DNA of 64,000 bases from Gammaproteobacteria bacterium (GTDB lineage Bacteria > Pseudomonadota > Gammaproteobacteria > Chromatiales > Chromatiaceae), in contig JAGRGQ010000011.1 in NCBI GenBank assembly GCA_020445405.1, positions 1 through 64,000 on the forward strand. Direction: 5' to 3'. Made by a program: the position numbers and the translations under genes. The notes beneath the pieces were generated by a model. That model searched no databases. It was given only the letters and a program-made list of their open reading frames with translations, and was not told the origin of the DNA. Within the stretch, counting starts at the first letter, position 1. The number at the start of each line of letters is the position of its first letter. Positions 16,766 through 24,809 of this stretch are shown piece by piece.

Positions 16766-17162
16766 CGGCAGAGGGCGGGAACAGGGGTTGCGGGCTGAAT
16801 CAGAAAAAACGGTGCTGCTGGAATCGATGGAGCTTGCTGAGGGAGGGTCGCGAGGGTTCAGGCTGCCAGCGGAAGCCGGTGGCGCGGAGGGCTTCGCGGT
16901 GCGCCGGGGAGCGGCTATCTTCGCCTACGTGAACCGCTGTCCTCACACGGGGGCGCCGCTGGACTGGAGCCCCGATCAGTTTCTCAACGCAGACGGAAGT
17001 TACATCATTTGTGCAATGCACGGTGCGCTGTTTGAGATCGAAAGCGGCCGCTGCATCCATGGCCCCTGTGTGAATCAACTCCTGGAGCCGCTTTCGGTGG
17101 AGGTGGAAGAGGGCAGACTGCTGCTGAGGTCCCGGGGCGTCTCCTTCGGTGAAAGGGATTGA
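16755..17162 (+). CDS. Rieske [2Fe-2S] domain protein
   Basis: A 135-residue soluble protein with a complete Rieske site: NRCPHTGAPLDW (C-x-H) and ICAMHGALFEIESGRC (C-x2-H), spaced as in ferredoxin-type Rieske proteins. There is no signal peptide or membrane span, so it is a cytoplasmic electron carrier or oxygenase-type ferredoxin. The likely start is TTG 16755, overlapping the kinase by 11 bases; no other good start precedes the domain. A Rieske ferredoxin coupled to a PfkB kinase has no obvious pathway. Confidence 0.85.
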   Translation: MSVNGRGREQGLRAESEKTVLLESMELAEGGSRGFRLPAEAGGAEGFAVRRGAAIFAYVNRCPHTGAPLDWSPDQFLNADGSYIICAMHGALFEIESGRCIHGPCVNQLLEPLSVEVEEGRLLLRSRGVSFGERD

Positions 17163-17688
17163 TTTGCGTTGCCACAGAGTTTTGTGATGCTTGGCCGCAA
17201 CCGGAGGAGGAGCAGCGATCAAATTCGCGCGAGAGTCAGCGCAGAGGTGCCTGTCTGCGAAGGAAATACGCAATGTTTACGCTGGCCAGGTCGGGTGGCA
17301 TGATGTGGCTGGCGATGGAGGTTTCAGCAGGATTTGACAGTTGCAGTGCGTATGTTTCAATTTTTGGTGCGGTCGGGACAGCGCAGTTTGCTGTTTGGTG
17401 TCGGCCACTGTTTTCACAGCGCCATACACCGGAGACCATATCGTATGTCCTGGTCATCTTCATCACCCTGTGCCTGAATAATTGTCCGCATTCTTTGCCT
17501 ATTTTATCGTTCAACCGGATCTGAACTTGAGCCGCAAATCGTATGTGCAGAAAAGCCCGGGAAAATTAGACTGCGCCGACTTTTGATGCAGACTGGCCGG
17601 TCGCTGCTTTAGGGCACTGAACGGCGGGGTTTCGGGTGTCGGATTTTGCGCAATAACAGATTCGGGTATCGGACTGGAAGGTACGTTT
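17163..17688. other. Intergenic region between Rieske and CbiM-like genes
   Basis: About 525 bases. Open frames on both strands (plus 17159-17524, minus 17236-17514) have no recognisable family character. A GCCACTG word near 17403 prompted a check for a cobalamin riboswitch, but no B12 box is visible. I see no clear promoter or terminator. Confidence 0.4.
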
Positions 17689-18354
17689 ATGGAGCTGTCA
17701 GGCGGGTTGTTTTCCACCACTTTCCGGTTTTGGACCACACTGCTCTACGTGCTCTTTCTGCTGTTGGCAGTGCGGTTGGCTTATTGGCGGCTGCTGTTGA
17801 ACCGGGAGCAGCTGCACGTGTTTCTGGGCAGCTGCGTGGTGCTGATACTGCTCTGGCAGGTCCGGGCACAGGTCGACCCCACCTGGAGTTTTCATTTGCT
17901 CGGCATTACCGCGGTGACCCTGATGTTCGGATGGTCCTTTGCGGTAGTGGCGGGCTCCATCGCCGAATTCGCAGTGTCCGTCAACAGCACGCAGAATTGG
18001 GAGAGTTTTGCGCTGAATGTGTTTCTCGTGACCTTGGTGCCGGCGACGCTGACGCAGGCAATGCTGCTACTCGTGCGTAGACTACTGCCTAAAAATTTTT
18101 TTATCTTCGTACTGATCAATGCGTTTTTTACAGCCGGGCTGGTGGCGATGGTCAGCGGATTTCTGGCTGTTGGATTGTTGTTGTACAGTGGGGCGCGCGA
18201 CTGGGAGTACCTGCAGTTGGATCTGGTGCCGTTGTTTCCGCTGATGTTTCTGCCGGAAGCTGTTATCAACGGCTGGATCGTGACGCTGCTGGTACTATAC
18301 AAGCCTCGTTGGGTATTACGTTTCAGTGACGAACTTTACCTGCGGGGCAAATAA
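17689..18354 (+). CDS. CbiM-like energy-coupling factor transporter permease
   Basis: A 221-residue protein with six to seven hydrophobic segments. The late motif NFFIFVLINAFFTAGL and the C-terminal LPEAVINGWIVTLLVLYKPRWVLRFSD match the CbiM-like permeases annotated as 'energy-coupling factor ABC transporter permease' in Gammaproteobacteria. Classical CbiM is the substrate-binding membrane part of cobalt/nickel ECF importers and works with CbiQ and the ATPase CbiO. Neither is adjacent, and the N-terminal His residues that coordinate metal in CbiM are not present at this start (MELSGGLF). It may have a different ligand. Confidence 0.72.
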   Translation: MELSGGLFSTTFRFWTTLLYVLFLLLAVRLAYWRLLLNREQLHVFLGSCVVLILLWQVRAQVDPTWSFHLLGITAVTLMFGWSFAVVAGSIAEFAVSVNSTQNWESFALNVFLVTLVPATLTQAMLLLVRRLLPKNFFIFVLINAFFTAGLVAMVSGFLAVGLLLYSGARDWEYLQLDLVPLFPLMFLPEAVINGWIVTLLVLYKPRWVLRFSDELYLRGK

Positions 18355-18401
18355 ACCCTTGGATCCGATACAATACCGGTCTGGCCAGAGGAGAAGAGAA
18401 T

Positions 18402-19205
18402 TTGAGTTGGTGGGGTAAATTGGCGGGCGGTGCATTCGGCTTTATCCTGGGCGGACCGCTCGGTGCGCTGCTGGGCGCAGTGCTCGGACACAATCTGGAT
18501 CGGGGCCTCTCGGGACTGGAGGCGGAGAGTCTGCAGCCGGGCGAGCAGGAGCGGGTACAGACCGCGTTTTTTACTGCGACGTTCTCCATCATGGGGCATC
18601 TCGCCAAGGTGGACGGGAGTGTCTCGCGCAAGGAGATTGATCTGGCCGAGGCGGTCATGCGCAAGATGGAGCTCGACGCCGATATGCGTGCGACAGCCAT
18701 CCGCCTGTTCAATCAGGGCAAGCAGGAGACATTTCCCGTAGAGGAGGTGATCGAACAGTTCCGCCGCGAATGCCATAGACGAAGCACGCTGATTCAGATG
18801 TTTATCGAGATTCAACTGCAGGCTGCTTATGCAGACGGGAAAATCGATTCTGCCGAAGAGAGACTGCTGCTGCACATTTGCCGGCGCCTCGGGATTCCGG
18901 AGATGCTGTTCCGCAGACTGGAGCAGATGATCCAGGCCGAATACCATTTTGCCGGGGCAGGTGGAGGACAGTTCCGGAAAGGAGACGCGGCTCCCAGTCT
19001 CGACGATGCTTACGCGCTTCTCAATATCTCCAAGAACGTCAGTGACGATGAAGTGAAGCGGGCCTATCGGCGCCAGACCAGTCAGCATCATCCGGACAAG
19101 CTGGTTGCCAAGGGGTTACCGGAGGAGATGATGAAGATCGCGTCTGAAAAAACCCACGAAATTCGCCTGGCTTATGAGCGGATTAAAGAGGCCCGGGGAT
19201 TCTGA
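18402..19205 (+). CDS. djlA: Co-chaperone DjlA
   Basis: A 267-residue protein starting at TTG 18402 behind GAGGAGAAG. It has an N-terminal Gly-rich membrane segment (KLAGGAFGFILGGPLGALLGAVLG), a TerB-like helical domain (about residues 50-175, MGHLAKVDGSVSRKEIDLAE), and a C-terminal J domain (residues ~205-267, DAYALLNISKNVSDDEVKRAYRR) with the HPD triad in SQHHPDKLVAKGL. This is the DjlA layout: membrane-anchored with the J domain in the cytosol to stimulate DnaK. Confidence 0.93.
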   Translation: MSWWGKLAGGAFGFILGGPLGALLGAVLGHNLDRGLSGLEAESLQPGEQERVQTAFFTATFSIMGHLAKVDGSVSRKEIDLAEAVMRKMELDADMRATAIRLFNQGKQETFPVEEVIEQFRRECHRRSTLIQMFIEIQLQAAYADGKIDSAEERLLLHICRRLGIPEMLFRRLEQMIQAEYHFAGAGGGQFRKGDAAPSLDDAYALLNISKNVSDDEVKRAYRRQTSQHHPDKLVAKGLPEEMMKIASEKTHEIRLAYERIKEARGF

Positions 19206-19245
19206 GAGAGGTGCTGGCATCGCGCCTTTGGGTACTGGAGCGGGT

Positions 19246-19527
19246 TCATTCGCCGTCGTTCAATGTGGCAGTGATCTTCGGTGGCAGCTGTAAATGGTAG
19301 CCCCGCTCCCTGAGATTGCGCATGACCTGAAGGACGTTCTCTCTGGCAAGTTTTCTTCCGCTGTGCAGCGTCAGCTCCATTACCAGTCTGGGGGGACCGA
19401 AACGCAGCAACAGCTCACCCGGCAATGAATCGAAGCCGTCTTTCTGCTGCAGGTAAAGGTACATCTGGTCCTGGCGCGGACTGCTGTATATCCAACAGTT
19501 GATGCTGCCGTCTGTCGGCTCTTTCAT
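19246..19527 (-). CDS. ycgL: YcgL domain protein
   Basis: A 93-residue protein. ATG 19527 was chosen because family similarity begins right after it (INCWIYSSPRQDQMYLYLQQKDGF). Further conserved text is LPGELLLRFGPPRLVMELTL and RGYHLQLPPKI, as in E. coli YcgL. The role is unknown; the gene is a gammaproteobacterial marker often placed near rnd (RNase D), which is not recognisable here. It converges on djlA. Confidence 0.85.
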   Translation of the reverse strand: MKEPTDGSINCWIYSSPRQDQMYLYLQQKDGFDSLPGELLLRFGPPRLVMELTLHSGRKLARENVLQVMRNLRERGYHLQLPPKITATLNDGE

Positions 19528-19880
19528 GCTGATTCCAAAGCCCGCCAACAACGCGTAATCCGGGTGAATCTGGAGCCTTTCAGCGCCGGAACCACACGCG
19601 GGCTCTCGTGCATGACGATGAATTGCGACCGGCGCTTTGATCGTGCCGATACCAGTACCGGTCTCCCGTGTCGGGCAGGCAGTTGCGCGGCCAATCGAAA
19701 GCAACAGGAAGCCGGCGGTCGCCAAAAGCGGTGCTTGAGATAGGTACGGTTTCCGCTGACGAAATCCCGGTGGATCGCACCATTGCCATCCGCTGTTCGG
19801 TAAGAGAAGCGCCGGACAGCGTAAATCGTGTCTTGCCGTCCGCTTCCGCGCCGCATCCCCATGACCGGTGGTGTCGGTAT
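19528..19880. other. Intergenic region between ycgL and glgP
   Basis: About 350 bases upstream of ycgL and downstream of glgP. Long open frames exist on the minus strand, but their translations are Arg/Cys-rich and compositionally like non-coding DNA. No repeat, hairpin-T-tract or promoter is convincing. Confidence 0.35.
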
Positions 19881-22406
19881 TTATTTAACCGGCAGCGGAG
19901 TAACCGGCGTCAGTTTCCAGATCTCCCTGTTGTAATCGTTCATCGTACGGTCGGTTGAGAATTTTCCGCTGCAAGCCGAGTTGAGAATTGATCCGATCAA
20001 CCACTGCTCCCGGTCTTTGTACCTTTCCGCTGCCTGCTCCTGGGCTGCCACATAGCTCTCGAAATCGGCAGCCAGCATCCACGGATCCAATGGGCTTCGA
20101 ATCGAATCGATAAGTGGATTGAAGATACCCGGCTCGAATTGGTTGAAATGACCTTTTTCCAGCAGATCCATCACCCGCGACAGGTTTTCGTTGCGGGCAA
20201 TGATGAGATCGGGCTGATAGCTGGAACGCTGTTTCTTTATCTCTTCCTCGGTCAGACCGAACAGAAAGAAATGTTCGTCGCCAACCTCTTCCCTGATCTC
20301 AATGTTGGCGCCATCCAGCGTACCGATCGTGAGCGCGCCATTCATCATGAACTTCATGTTTCCGGTGCCCGACGCCTCCTTGCCGGCGGTGGATATCTGC
20401 TCAGACAGGTCCGTCCCCGGGCAGATGATTTCCATCGTTGAGACCCGGTAGTTGGGCAGAAAAGCCACTTTCAGCAGATCTCCCACCTGCGGGTCGGTAT
20501 TGACCACCTGAGCGACATTGTTGATCAGCTTTATGATCAGTTTCGCCTGGACATATCCCGGGGCTGCCTTTCCTCCCAGCAGAACGCAGCGCGGCGTCCA
20601 GTTTTCGGTATCGCCAAGCTTTATGCGCTCATAGAGATGAATGACATGGAGGATATTCAACAGTTGGCGCTTGTACTCATGAATGCGTTTTACCTGAACG
20701 TCGAATATCGCCGTCGGATCGAACCGGACGCCGCAATCCTTCTCCACCAGCGCGGCCAGCCGTTGTTTGTTCTGCTGTTTGATATCAAACCAGCGCCGAC
20801 GAAACTTCGCATCGCCGGCCAGGGGTGCGAGTCGCTTAATCTGCGCAAAATCGCTGATCCAGCCATCGCCTATGGACTCACATATCAGCTCCCGTAGCCC
20901 TGGATTACAGTAAGCGAGCCAGCGGCGCTGGGTGACGCCATTGGTCTTGTTATTGAATTTTTCCGGCCATAATCTATGGAAGTCGCGAAACAATCCCTGC
21001 GCCAGAAGCTTGGAGTGAAGCTCCGCCACCCCATTGACCGACATACTTCCGACAATAGCGAGATAGGCCATCCGAATCTGGGGCTCAGGCCCCTCCTCAA
21101 TTATCGACATGCGCCGCTGGGTTTCCGTGTCTCCCGGCCAGCGGGCGGCTACTTGTGCGAGATGCTGGGCATTGATGGCGTAAATGATATCGAGAAGACG
21201 GGGTAACAGCCGCTCAAACAGTCTGACCGGCCAGCGCTCGAGCGCTTCAGGCAGCAGTGTGTGATTGGTGTAGGCCATGGTACTGCGGGTGATTTTCCAG
21301 GCATGCTCCCAGTCAAGCTTCTCGATGTCCATCAGGATCCGCATCAATTCGGCCACCGCGATGGTCGGATGTGTGTCGTTCAGCTGAAAGCAGTTTTTTT
21401 CGGCAAACTCTTCCAGATCGTCACCGTGCAGACTTTTCCATTTCCGCATAACATCCTTGAGACTGGCACTGGCCAGGAAATATTGCTGCTTCAGGCGCAA
21501 CTCCTTGCCATTCTCGCTGCTGTCGTTGGGATAGAGAATCATGGTGATGTTTTCGGCGTGGTTTTTCGATTCCACCGCTTCGGTATAGCTACCCGCATTG
21601 AACTCCTCCAGATCGAATTCGTCGGTGGAGGCCGCCTGCCACAGGCGGAGCGTGTTGACGGTACCGTTGCGAAATCCGGGGATTGGTGTGTCATAGGGTA
21701 TCGCCAGCACATCGCGGGTATCGACCCAACGTGCCCGCTTCGATCCCTTGTTGTCGCGATAATATTCAGTACGACCGCCGAAGGAGACGCGCTGACTGAA
21801 TTCCGGGCGCTCCACTTCCCAGGGATTGCCGTCGCGCAGCCAGTGGTCGGGTTCCTCCACCTGATAGCCATTTTGGATAACCTGGCGAAACATGCCGTAT
21901 TCGTAGCGGATGCCGTAGCCTTTCACCGGCAGATGCAGTGTTGCACAACTGTCCAGAAAACAGGCTGCCAACCGACCCAGACCGCCGTTGCCGAGCCCTG
22001 CATCGGGTTCACTCTCTGCAATCTCCTCGAGAATGATCCCGAGATCGAACAGGCCCTGGGCGGCGGCCTCGGTGATACCCAGGTTGAGCATGGCGTTGCC
22101 CAGGGTTCTCCCCATCAGAAATTCAAGCGACAGATAGTGGGTGCGTTTACAGTTTGCCTGATCATAGGCCTGCTGGGTACTTTTCCAGCGCTCCATGAGC
22201 CGGTCGCGCACTGCATGCGCCAGTGCCTTGTATGGATAGTGGGTCGTGAAGCAGTCGCCATGGCGTCCCAGTGTGTGGGCGAAATAGTATTTGAAGTTCA
22301 TGGTAATGGACTTTTTATCCATTCCAAGCGGCTGCATGTCGGCCAGCTTTTCGTTCGGCTTGCTTTGAATCAGGGGGGCAAAGTAGTTTTCGCTGAAGTG
22401 CGGCAT
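19881..22406 (-). CDS. glgP: Glycogen/starch phosphorylase
   Basis: An 841-residue GT35 phosphorylase releasing glucose-1-phosphate from glycogen. The start ATG 22406 (MPHFSENYF) is preferred to the TTG at 22442. Family signatures are YLSLEFLMGRTLGNAMLNLG, the active-site DAGLGNGGLGRLAACFLDS, NDTHPTIAVAELMRILMD, the PLP-lysine motif GTGNMKFMMNGALTIGTLDG, and VDPTAIFDVQVKRIHEYKRQ-like text near residue 580. Length is standard. A candidate -10 element lies about 250 bases upstream. With glk and pfp this supports a glycogen store. Confidence 0.95.
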   Translation of the reverse strand: MPHFSENYFAPLIQSKPNEKLADMQPLGMDKKSITMNFKYYFAHTLGRHGDCFTTHYPYKALAHAVRDRLMERWKSTQQAYDQANCKRTHYLSLEFLMGRTLGNAMLNLGITEAAAQGLFDLGIILEEIAESEPDAGLGNGGLGRLAACFLDSCATLHLPVKGYGIRYEYGMFRQVIQNGYQVEEPDHWLRDGNPWEVERPEFSQRVSFGGRTEYYRDNKGSKRARWVDTRDVLAIPYDTPIPGFRNGTVNTLRLWQAASTDEFDLEEFNAGSYTEAVESKNHAENITMILYPNDSSENGKELRLKQQYFLASASLKDVMRKWKSLHGDDLEEFAEKNCFQLNDTHPTIAVAELMRILMDIEKLDWEHAWKITRSTMAYTNHTLLPEALERWPVRLFERLLPRLLDIIYAINAQHLAQVAARWPGDTETQRRMSIIEEGPEPQIRMAYLAIVGSMSVNGVAELHSKLLAQGLFRDFHRLWPEKFNNKTNGVTQRRWLAYCNPGLRELICESIGDGWISDFAQIKRLAPLAGDAKFRRRWFDIKQQNKQRLAALVEKDCGVRFDPTAIFDVQVKRIHEYKRQLLNILHVIHLYERIKLGDTENWTPRCVLLGGKAAPGYVQAKLIIKLINNVAQVVNTDPQVGDLLKVAFLPNYRVSTMEIICPGTDLSEQISTAGKEASGTGNMKFMMNGALTIGTLDGANIEIREEVGDEHFFLFGLTEEEIKKQRSSYQPDLIIARNENLSRVMDLLEKGHFNQFEPGIFNPLIDSIRSPLDPWMLAADFESYVAAQEQAAERYKDREQWLIGSILNSACSGKFSTDRTMNDYNREIWKLTPVTPLPVK

Positions 22407-22863
22407 ATCAATCCCATGTGGTTCCGAGTTTTGGATGAACAAATGGCGTTTTCTTTAAGTTTAAGCTGAAACCCGCGTCATTCCGGCGTAGACCGGGATC
22501 CACAGCCACCAATGTTGGTTGGTTCCCTGGATTCCATCCTTTGCTCACTAAGCGGTCTTGCCTGTACCACTTTCCCGGTCCGGGCCGGTTTGACAAATAG
22601 AGTGATTGAATCTGGGGTTATTACTTGGGTAAGCGCCATGCCCGTTTGGCACGATTATACAAAATAGCCGGATAATACTAATAGTCGAGTGAAATTAATG
22701 TGTCAGGCGGATCAAGCGAGCGGCAAATCGTGGCGCCGCTGCAATGCGGTGCATGGCGTGCATGGTTACGGCGCTCAGCGGCTGCCGGCGCCGGATTCGC
22801 CGCCATCCCCCAGCCGGGCTGCGTGCCGGCGCGGATGCTTTCGGATGTTCCGGCCGCCCTGGT
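22407..22863. other. Intergenic region between glgP and pilU
   Basis: About 455 bases upstream of glgP. It contains a REP-like inverted repeat (22476-22502) and, on the minus strand, a perfect TATAAT (22659-22654) with a poor -35 (TTAGTA 16 bases upstream), a candidate glgP promoter leaving a leader of about 240 bases. No gene is supported. Confidence 0.4.
22476..22502. repeat. REP-like extragenic palindrome
   Basis: CGTCATTCCGGCGTAGACCG followed by GGATCCA forms a small hairpin (ATTCCGG / CCGGGAT). The wording is like the widespread 'CATTCCGG...CCGGAATG' extragenic palindromes of Gammaproteobacteria; a partial copy (CTGGATTCC) follows near 22524. Only one full copy is seen in this window. 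Confidence 0.4.
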
Positions 22864-23976
22864 TCAGAAAAACTCCTCGTTGTGAATTTCCAATCCCTGG
22901 GGAGCGCCCACGCTGCCGCTCTCGTCCAGACGCATACGCAGGGAGAGGTTGTTGCGTGAATCGGCGTTGGCCAGAGCCTCCTCCTGGGTGATACGCCCTT
23001 CCCGGTAGAGCTTGTAAAGCGCCTGATCGAAGGTCTGCATGCCGCGTTCGTTCCCATGCTCCATTGCCTCCTTGACCGCGTGGATATCGCCTTTCTGGAT
23101 CAGCTCGGCGACAAATGTGGAGAGCAGCATGATTTCGACCGCGGGAACGCGTTTGCCATCCTTGCTTTTTATCAGCCGTTGCGAGATGACTGCTTTTAGA
23201 TTCAGCGACAGATCCATATAGAGCTGGTGGTGCGCGCTGTCGGGGAAAAAATTGACAATGCGGTCCAGCGCCTGATTGGCATTATTGGCGTGCAGCGTCG
23301 ACAGACAGAGGTGACCGGTTTCGGCATAGGCGATGGCGTGCTGCATGGTGTGGCGGTCGCGGATTTCACCGATCAGAATGACATCCGGCGCCTCGCGCAT
23401 GGCGTTTTTCAGGGCAACTTCGTAGGAGATGGTATCCAGCCCGACCTCGCGCTGATCCACCACCGATTTCTTATGGGTATGCAGAAACTCCACCGGGTCT
23501 TCGATTGTCAGGATGTGGCCGGTGGCATTTTCGTTGCGGTGGTTTACCATCGATGCAAGCGTCGTGGACTTTCCCGAACCGGTGGAACCCACCACCAGTA
23601 CCAGGCCGCGGGGCTCCATGATCAGGTGTTTGAGCGTGACCGGCAGATTCAACTCCTCAAGCGATGGTATCTGGCCTTTGATGTAACGGATCACCATGGC
23701 CACATCGCCGCGCTGACGGAATACATTGACGCGGAAGCGCCCCAGACCGCTGATGGATATGGCCAGATTGCCCTCCATCGTCGATTCGAATTCCGACACC
23801 TGTTCGTCGGACATGATCGAATAGGCCAGCGTACGCACCATACCCTGCTTCATCGGTGTATCGCCGATCGGCATGGTACGACCTTCGGCTTTCAGATTGG
23901 GAGGTGCTCCGGTGCTGAAAAACAGATCTGAGCCGTTTTTCTGAACCATCAGTTTCAAGTATGGGACGATCTCCAT
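22864..23976 (-). CDS. pilU: Type IV pilus retraction ATPase PilU
   Basis: A 370-residue hexameric secretion ATPase of the PilT/PilU class. It shows the N-terminal QKNGSDLFFSTGAPPNLK segment, Walker A VGSTGSGKSTTLASM, Asp box TIEDPVEFLH, Walker B DVILIGEIRD, and His box CLSTLHANNANQALDRIVNFF. The extended C-terminus (NNLSLRMRLDESG...IHNEEFF) is typical of PilU rather than PilT. PilU normally assists PilT in pilus retraction; pilT, usually directly upstream, is not in this window. Confidence 0.88.
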   Translation of the reverse strand: MEIVPYLKLMVQKNGSDLFFSTGAPPNLKAEGRTMPIGDTPMKQGMVRTLAYSIMSDEQVSEFESTMEGNLAISISGLGRFRVNVFRQRGDVAMVIRYIKGQIPSLEELNLPVTLKHLIMEPRGLVLVVGSTGSGKSTTLASMVNHRNENATGHILTIEDPVEFLHTHKKSVVDQREVGLDTISYEVALKNAMREAPDVILIGEIRDRHTMQHAIAYAETGHLCLSTLHANNANQALDRIVNFFPDSAHHQLYMDLSLNLKAVISQRLIKSKDGKRVPAVEIMLLSTFVAELIQKGDIHAVKEAMEHGNERGMQTFDQALYKLYREGRITQEEALANADSRNNLSLRMRLDESGSVGAPQGLEIHNEEFF

Positions 23977-24332
23977 CAAGGCCTCGCTTTTTCGGATTGT
24001 GGGCTGACCAGTGCTTGTATAAAGCTATACATCGGCAGATCGTCCGGAGATTGAAGGTTGAAAAATGTGATTTGTCTCACGCAAGGTTTTCGGTTTACAT
24101 TTGCTGCACGGCACCGTGCGCAATACCGGCTGTGCACAGGTAAGGTTGCGCGCCGGCAGAGTCGCATGGCGGGGGGTGAATTGGACGGGTTGCGCATTGG
24201 CGTGCGTGAACCGGTAAAATACGGCAACGCGTGCCACCTGTCCGGTAATCCAGCGCTTGCGCAATTATCCGGATTGCCAGAACCTATCTGATAATCGCCA
24301 CGGCCGCAGGGGATTATGAAATAGGTTTTGAT
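23977..24332. other. Divergent region pilU / CarS-like
   Basis: About 355 bases. It holds the CRP-like site (24065-24081) and a perfect inverted repeat TGTATA-AAGC-TATACA (24016-24031) in the pilU leader, which could overlap its -10. The half nearer the CarS-like gene is GC-rich and featureless. Confidence 0.4.
24065..24081. promoter_or_regulatory. CRP/Vfr-like binding site upstream of pilU
   Basis: TGTGA-N6-TCAC (ATGTGATTTGTCTCACG) closely matches the CRP/Vfr consensus TGTGA-N6-TCACA, missing only the last A. It lies about 90 bases upstream of the pilU start, within the expected promoter region. Confidence 0.45.
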
Positions 24333-24809
24333 ATGGAATTCATTCTGCTGCTGCTTCTCTTTATTGCCAATGGCAGCCCGATACTCGCACGAACTCTGCT
24401 GGGAAACCGTTTTCAGGGCGCATTGGACGGAGGCTGGCTGCTGGCCGACGGACGCCCGTTGCTGGGTCCGTCGAAAACCCTGCGCGGGATTGTCAGCGCC
24501 GTGCTGGCGACGACATTGGCGGCGCCCCTGCTGGGAGTCTCCTGGTCGATCGGCCTGCTGATCGGTGGGTTCGCCATGCTGGGCGATCTCCTATCCAGTT
24601 TTTTCAAGCGTCGCCTGGGGTTGAATCCCAGTGCCATGGCGTTCGGATTGGACCAGATCCCGGAATCCCTTCTCCCGTTGCTGGTGTGCCGGCCCCTGCT
24701 CGATCTCTCCTGGCTGCAGGTTTGCTTACTGACCCTGGGATTTCTCATCCTGGAGCTGTTGCTGTCACAGCTGCTGTATCGACTGGGCATCAGAAGGCAC
24801 CCCTATTGA
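24333..24809 (+). CDS. CDP-archaeol synthase (CarS/DUF46) family membrane protein
   Basis: A 158-residue protein with four hydrophobic stretches. The motif ADGRPLLGPSKTLRG followed by GLLIGGFAMLGDLLSSFFKRRLG matches the CarS family, integral membrane CTP:lipid cytidylyltransferases related to CdsA. In archaea CarS activates archaetidic acid; bacterial homologues exist but their lipid is uncertain. It converges with, and overlaps by 7 bases, the metallophosphoesterase gene. Confidence 0.78.
   Translation: MEFILLLLLFIANGSPILARTLLGNRFQGALDGGWLLADGRPLLGPSKTLRGIVSAVLATTLAAPLLGVSWSIGLLIGGFAMLGDLLSSFFKRRLGLNPSAMAFGLDQIPESLLPLLVCRPLLDLSWLQVCLLTLGFLILELLLSQLLYRLGIRRHPY

Noticed and set aside
17400..17420. 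Cobalamin riboswitch before the CbiM-like gene
   Set aside because: Only the GCCACTG word is present; there is no B12 box or supporting paired elements.
17159..17524. 121-codon gene after the Rieske gene
   Set aside because: It would start within the Rieske stop region, and its sequence has no domain-like pattern.
19528..19862. Remnant rnd (RNase D) gene upstream of ycgL
   Set aside because: None of the three minus-strand frames shows RNase D motifs; a remnant cannot be supported.
22646..22662. Second sigma-54 promoter (TTGGCACGATTATACA)
   Set aside because: The -12 element is missing (TACA, not TTGC), and no plus-strand gene follows.
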